A DNA stretch of 64,000 bases from Mallotus nudiflorus (Eukaryota > Streptophyta > Magnoliopsida > Malpighiales > Euphorbiaceae): contig CANTUR010000049.1 of the NCBI GenBank assembly GCA_947683625.1, positions 10,456,501 to 10,520,500 of the forward strand, in the 5' to 3' direction. A program made the translations under genes and the position numbers. Positions within the stretch are counted from its first letter, which is position 1, and each line of letters opens with the position of its first letter. Below, piece by piece: positions 58,541 to 64,000 of the stretch. The notes under the pieces were generated by a model. It saw only the letters and a list, made by a program, of their open reading frames with translations, made no database searches and had not been told where the DNA came from.

Positions 58541-60430
58541 ATGCACACAACGAGGGGTGCAAGTAGACAAGGAGTCCAATTAATACCACTTGATTTAGAG
58601 ATTGAGAAAACTATTCTTAGAAGGAGAAAATAGAATATAGATAGGATCAATGGAGGGGAAGCACACAATGAGCAAGACGGTCAAAATGGGTACGTTGCCC
58701 ACAGAACTATGAGGGACTTTGTGAGTCCCAATGTCCAAGGTGGTCAAACTCCAATTGTGAGGTCGGTGGTTACTGCAAACAATTTTGAAATCAAACCCAC
58801 CATGATCTAAATGATTCAAAACTCATAGTTTAGTGGCTTACCACATGAGGATCCAATTGGTCACATGACAAGATTTTTGGAGTACTTTTCGACCTTCAAG
58901 AAGAATGGAGTACATCCAGAAGCAATCTGGCTCATCCTTTTTCCATTTTCATTAATGGATAGAGCAAAAAGATGGTTCATTAGCTTAGCGCCTAACTCCA
59001 TAAACACATGGCAGGAGCTTTATACAGTCTTTTTTAATAAGTACTTTCCACCAGCTAAAGTACTCAAAATCAGAAATGAAATCAACTTTTTCTATCAAAG
59101 AGATGATGAAAGTTTTTATGAGTGCTGGGATAGATTCAAGGATCTTCAGCGATAATGTCCACCATAGCTGTTTCCTTTATGGGTTTTGGCACAATCTTTT
59201 TACAAGGGTGTCAATCCCATAGTGAGAGCAAACATAGATGCATCAGCAGGAGGAACTATCATGTCTAAGACACCAGAAGATGCCTTGGAGCATTTTCAAG
59301 AAATGGATAATACCCAAAGCATCTAGTCTAGTGAGAGAGCTATTCTAAAGAGAGGGGGAGCAATTGAAGTTAACAGTTTGACTATGCTAAATGCAAAGAT
59401 GGATGCTTTATCTAAAAGAATGGATAAAATGAATATCAATGCCATATCTAACTTGTCTTCCTCTTGTGAATTATGTCAAGGTAGTCATCCAACTATAGAG
59501 TGTCAGATGATGCAAAGCCTGTCCATGGAGAATGTAAACTTTGTGAACAACTTTAAAGGATAGCAGAACCAAGTGCATGGCAACACCTATAATCCATGTT
59601 GGAGAACTCATCCTAATTTCTCTTAGAACAATCAAGGGAACAACCAGTGGAGGCCACAAGCACCACCTGGTTTTATAGGGCATAATATGCAACACCAACA
59701 ACTAAATTACCACCAAGAAAAAACTTCATCTTCTGGAAGTTCTCTAGAGAGCAAGTTGGAGAAGTTCATGGATGTGATGTCAACAAAAATGAATCAATAA
59801 GATGAAGCTATAAAAAGGTTGGAAGGTAGATTTGAGCAAATGTATCAAGACACTCAGCTAATGTTCAAGAACCATTCTTCCTCTATTCATAATTTAGAGG
59901 TGCAAATGGGGCAGTTGGTAAATTCTTTGTCAATGAGGAATCAAGGTTCTTTGCTAAGCAACACTGAGAAGAATCCAAAAGAATAGTTGAAGGCTATCAC
60001 CTTGAGAAGTGGAACAAAAATACAAATCCCAAAAGCAACAATAGAATATGAGCAGTAAAATAATAAGGAAGAGGAGAAAGAGCAAGAGGATGAATGGGTT
60101 AAAGTGCAAATAGAGGAGAAGCTACAAGGGGATAATAACAATAAGGAACGAGTAGTGGAGAAACCTACACCACCACTAGTGAAACCTTACAAACCTCCAG
60201 CTCCATATCCTCAAAGACTGAAGAAACATGAGCATGATCAACAATTTGCTAAATTTCTATAGAGGTTTAAAGCACTTCACATCAACATGCCTCTAGTGGA
60301 ATGTCTTTTGCAAATGCCTAGGTATGCTAAATTTCTCAAGGAACTAATTTCCAACAAAAAGAAGTTGTAAGAATGTAAAACCATCACACTCACAAAAGCG
60401 TGTAGCGCTATCATCTCGAAGAAACTTCTC
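58541..60430 (+). pseudogene. Athila-type gag
   Basis: One frame from ATG 58541 (MHTTRGASRQ, then PLDLEIEKTILRRR). Capsid at 58865-59155: TRFLEYFSTFKKNGV, WLILFPFSLMDRAKRWFISL, WQELYTVFFNKYFPPAKVLK, characteristic of Athila gag. ASAGGTIMSKTPEDALEHF follows. Zinc knuckle CELCQGSHPTIEC near 59464 (C-x2-C-x3-H-x4-C). About ten in-frame stops, mostly TAG or TGA in place of CAG, TGG or CGA. Confidence 0.85.
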
Positions 60431-60449
60431 TTATAAAGGAAGCATCTAG

Positions 60450-60790
60450 AGAGTCTCACTATTCCTTGTTTGGTGGGAAATTTAAATTTTCAAAGAGCTT
60501 TATATGATTATAGAGATTCAATTAATCTTATGCCTTTGTCTGTTTACAGGAAATTAGGATTAAGAGAAGCAAAACCTACAAGCATTCGATTGCAACTTGC
60601 AGATAGGAAAGTGAAGGAAGTAGAAGGGATAATGGAGGATGTGTTAGTAAGGGCTGGAAAATTTATTTTTCCAATGGATTTTATGGTCCTTGACTTTAAA
60701 GAAGTTGAGAAGGTTCCACTAATCCTTGGTATGCCATTCTTTTACACTACTAGAGTAATAATTGACGTCTATGATGGAACTCTTAATTAA
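60450..60790 (+). pseudogene. Athila-type protease, active site altered
   Basis: Reads INLMPLSVYRKLGLREAKPT, DVLVRAGKFIFPMDFMVLDF and VPLILGMPFFYTTRVIIDVY, which are Athila protease landmarks. The active-site string, normally D-L-G-A-S before INLMPLS, reads D-Y-R-D-S, so the D-x-G triad is lost. It is in frame with gag and ends at TAA 60788-60790. The frame resumes about 18 bp later in another phase, so a small indel near GGGGA at 60795-60800 separates it from RT. Confidence 0.8.
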
Positions 60791-60807
60791 GAGTGGGGGA
60801 TGAGAGT

Positions 60808-62220
60808 GATAAGTTTAATATCTATGAGACTATGAAATATCCCTATGATGAAGATTTTTGCATACTAGTTGAAGTCATTGATGAATGTTTGAATGAAGTC
60901 CAACGACGAAGGTTTGCATAGTCTTTAGAAGTTGAGAATATTGAGAAGTGCTTATAGGTACAATCTTCTCAAGAAGAAGTGACTCTCAAATACCTGAACC
61001 AACCGCACATACAACTACCAAACACTGAACCCACACCACCCTCAATCATAAAACCACCAAAACTAAACTTGAAGCCGTTACCTCAATATTTAAGATACAC
61101 TTTTCTTAGTGACGACCAAACTTTACCTATGATTATATCTTCTAAACTTAGCAAGGAGCAAGAGGATTTATTGGTAAACATGCTGAAGAGAAAAATAAAG
61201 GCAATAGGGTGGTAGATTTCAGATATAAGAGGAATAAGTCCCTCTTATTGCATGCATAAGATTTTGATGAAGGATGGACACAAGCCAACCATTGAAAGAC
61301 AAAGGAGGCTTAACCTGAACATGAAAGAGGTGGTAAAGAAAGAAGTGGTCAAACTACTTGATGCAAGCATTATTTATCCAATCTTTGATAGTTTTTGGGT
61401 TAGCCCAATTCAGTGTGTGCCGAAGAATAGGGGAATAGCAATTGTGAAAAATACAGAAGGAGAGTTCGTTCCTACAAGAGTTGTGAATGGATGGAGAGTG
61501 TGCATTGATTGTAGGAAACTGAACTCATCCACTAGGAAAGACCATTTCCCATTACCCTTCATTGATCAAATGTTGGAGCGGATAGTAGGACATGCTTTTT
61601 ACTGCTTCCTGGATGGTTATTCAGGCTATAATCAAATTGCAATAGCTCTAGAAGATCAAGAGAAGACCACATTTACATGTCCTTATGGAACATTTGCATA
61701 CATGAGGATGCCATTTGGGTTATGCAATGCTCCTGCAACTTTTCAGAGATGTATGATGGCTATATTTGTAGATTTAGTGGAGGAGATCATGGATGTTTTC
61801 ATGGATGATTTTTCTATCTATGGAAACTCATTTGAAGGATGTCTGAGCAATTTGGAGCAAGTTCTGGCACATTGTGAGGAAACAAATTTGGTGCTGAATT
61901 GGGAAAAATGCCATTTCATGGTAGAAGAAGGTATTGTACTTGCACACAAGATTTCAGCTCAAGGCATTCAAGTTGATAAAGCAAAGGTGGAGGCAATTGA
62001 GAAGCTGCAGTACCCCATAAATGTTAAAGGAGTTAGGAGTTTTCTTGGTCATACAGGCTTCTATAGGCGATTTATCAAGGATTTCTCAAAAATCTCAAAA
62101 CCCCTTTGTAAGTTACTTGAAAAAGATTCACCTTTTGATTTTATTGATGACTACAAATTGGCTTTTGACATATTGAAACTAGCACTTGTTTATGCTCCTA
62201 TAGTGATGGCACCAAATTGA
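60808..62220 (+). pseudogene. Athila-type reverse transcriptase
   Basis: Linker 60808-61212 (DKFNIYETMKYPYDEDFCIL; LPQYLRYTFLSDDQTLPMII). RT frame 61216-62217 after one stop (GW-stop-ISDIRGISPSYCMHK). Motifs: WVSPIQCVPK, WRVCIDCRKLN, HFPLPFIDQM, FYCFLDGYSGYNQI, MRMPFGLCNAPATFQR, catalytic VFMDDFS, FLGHTGFYRRFIKDFS. Numbering from ATG 61252, the catalytic aspartates are 121, 185 and 186, all present. Ends at TGA where family members have W (APNW). RT core is otherwise intact for 320 codons. Confidence 0.9.
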
Positions 62221-62685
62221 AGTCTACCATTCGAGTTGATGTGTGATGCCAGTGATCATGCAATAGGAGTCATTCTTAACCAAAGAAAGGAGAATAGGTT
62301 GCATGTGATCTATTATGTGAGCTGAACATTGACAGATACTCAGTTGAATTATGCTACTATAGAAAAGGAGATGTTGGCTATTATATTTGCTTTTGATAAG
62401 TTCATATCGTACCTCCTTGGATCTAAGGCAATTGTATACACAGATCATGCAACATTGAAGTATTTAATGAAAAAAAAGGATTTTAAACCAAGGCTCATGA
62501 GATGGGTACTTATGTTACAAGAGTTTGATATAGAGATCAGAGATAAGAAAGGGGCTAAAAATTTAGTAGTTGATCATCTTTCAAGGTTGGAGTTGAAACA
62601 TAAGGAAAGTGATAAGCAAGAGCCTATTAAGGAGATGTTCCTTGACGAAATGCTTTTTACTGTAGAATTTATAGGTGCTCCTTGA
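62221..62685 (+). pseudogene. Athila-type RNase H
   Basis: Same frame as RT. PFELMCDASDHAIGVILNQR, EKEMLAIIFAFDKF, VYTDHATLKYLMKKKDFKPR and LVVDHLSRLE. The four acidic residues of the catalytic D-E-D-D set are all present. One TGA replaces an arginine (YYVS-stop-TLT). Confidence 0.88.
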
Positions 62686-63956
62686 TTTGCTGATATAGAA
62701 AATATTTTGTCAGTGGGTGAAATTCCAAAAGAGTTCACTCCTCAACAATAGAAAAATTTGATTTGTGATGCTAAGTTCTACTTTTGGGATAAGCCATTCT
62801 TATGGAAACTATGCAATGATGGCATAGTCAGGAGATGCGCAACAAATGAGGAAGCAAGAGACATCTTACAACACTGTCATGGGAGGGTCAATTGTGGACA
62901 TTATGGACCACAACGAACAACTACTAAGGTTCTTGAAATAGGGTTTTATTGGCCGACAATTTTTCAAAATGCTATAGATTTTGTAATGCATTGTGACACA
63001 TGCCAAAGGAGTGGAAACATTTCAAAGAAGGATGAAATGCTCCAATTTGGAATTCTAGAGGTGGAAATTTTTTATGTTTGGGGCATTGATTTCATGGGAC
63101 CATTTCCAGTGTCAGATGGTAACAAGTATATTCTTGTTTGTGTGGATTATGTTTCCAAGTGGGTGGAAGCTCAAGCATGCATAGTCAATGATGCAAGGTT
63201 GAAAGTTCCTAGAGAAGCTATTCTCTCGATTGGAATGCCTCGTGTCATCATAAGTGATGGGGGAACACACTTCTACAATAAGAATATGAAAACTTTATTA
63301 GCTTGCTATAGTGTGAAGCACAGAGTAGCTACACCTTATCACCCACAAACCAGTGGCCAAGTTGAGGTGAGTAATAGGGAGTTGAAGAAGATTTTGGAGA
63401 GAAAAGTAAGTAAGTCAAGGAAAGAATGGGCAAGGAAGCTTGATGATGCTTTGTGGGCATATAGAACAGCTTATAAAACACCTCTTGGGATGTCTCCTTT
63501 TAGGGTGGTTTATGGTAAAGCATGTCATCTTCCCATTGAGATTGAACACAAGGCCTACTGGGCAGTGAAAGCTTTGAAATTTGACTTAAGGAAGGCAGCT
63601 AAGAGAAGAATGTTACAGTTGAATGAACTTGAAGAGATAAGGGAAGCTGCTTATGAAAATTCAAGGATTTATAAAGAACGTACTAAGAGATGGCATGATG
63701 CAAGAGCAAGAATCAAGGAGTTTAAGGAAGGTGATCAAGTTTTGTTGTTCAACTCACGGTTCAGATTGTTTCCTGGAAAGTTGAAAAGCTGATGGATAGG
63801 ACCGTATACAGTGACTCATTCATATCCTCATGGAGCTATGGAATTGAGCAACACAAAAGGAGACACATTCAAAGTGAATGGGCAAAGGTTAAAGCTATAC
63901 CATGGAAGCACATTTGAGGAGTTCCATCAAGTTTCATACTTGAGGGAATTAACTAG
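62686..63956 (+). pseudogene. Athila-type integrase
   Basis: Same frame. From ATG 62758: zinc domain H41-H48-C79-C82 (CHGRVNCGHYGPQRT, HCDTCQRSG). Core D111 (WGIDFMGPF), D167 (IISDGGTHF), E203 (SGQVEVSNREL): D-D35-E spacing intact. C-terminal LDDALWAYRTAYKTPLGMSP, VYGKACHLPIEIEHKAYWAV and LLFNSRFRLFPGKLKS, then a TGA for arginine at 63790 and WIGPYTV to a stop near 63958. Stops at 62685 (W to TGA) and about 62750 are the other lesions in this part. The best preserved protein in the window. Confidence 0.9.
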
Positions 63957-64000
63957 ATGATCAATTTGATGGTCTAGCTCATGGACCATTAAAAGAATGC
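63957..64000 (+). other. Sequence after Athila integrase, cut by window end
   Basis: Too short to interpret; the 3' internal region and 3' LTR of the Athila element would follow. Confidence 0.5.

Noticed and set aside
58595..58819. Minus-strand 74-codon frame
   Set aside because: Shadow of the Athila gag N-terminal region on the opposite strand.

Overview
This window is plant nuclear DNA, most likely angiosperm heterochromatin. It is AT-rich, contains no recognisable host gene, tRNA or rRNA, and consists almost entirely of nested, decayed LTR retrotransposons plus one DNA transposon. The evidence is two Ty3/gypsy lineages known from plants: Tat-type, with an extra archaeal-like RNase H and large LTRs, and Athila-type. 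There are also plant-specific captured domains (plant mobile domain, DUF7745-like). Most reading frames are broken by stops of the kind produced by C-to-T decay of methylated DNA. I cannot name the species.

Two Tat-like families dominate. Family I has LTRs starting near TGTCATACC, a primer-binding site TGGCGACTCCACTGGGGAC, and pol. Downstream of pol, on the opposite strand, it carries a multi-exon plant mobile domain (PMD) gene with its own TATA-like box. Family I copies are B (+, 2594-6200, PMD absent), F (-, 15876-23640), C (-, 22573-39210) and D (+, 39211-50130). Family II has 2.1-2.2 kb LTRs reading TGTAA(A/G)CACC to ...CATCTACA. It has a polypurine tract just upstream of the 3' LTR, and tandem arrays of short hairpins before that. 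Copies are A (+, 1-2593), G (-, about 10515-15300), E (-, 50131 to about 57082) and two solo LTRs (19463-21630, 29611-31811). E carries two antisense genes, PMD and DUF7745-like.

Layout from left to right: A's hairpin repeats and 3' LTR; B pol interrupted by an 822-bp solo LTR; a TIR transposon with an 8-bp target duplication (6823-8100) in an LTR relic; AT-rich unassigned DNA; G's LTR and 3' repeats split by a 1.55-kb solo LTR (13444-14990); F pol and leader split by a family II solo LTR; the LTR shared by F and C; C's antisense PMD gene, with a second 1.55-kb solo LTR inside an intron; C pol split by a family II solo LTR; C gag, leader, PBS and 5' LTR; D pol, PMD gene, 3' repeats, LTR, PBS and leader; E's LTR, hairpin arrays and two antisense genes; then an Athila element (57083 to window end) with LTR, PBS, gag, PR, RT, RNase H and integrase.

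The most unusual content is the set of intron-bearing genes carried antisense inside the retroelements, and the arrays in which different hairpin stems keep their pairing although their sequences differ. These are readings by eye; no alignment or database search was run.
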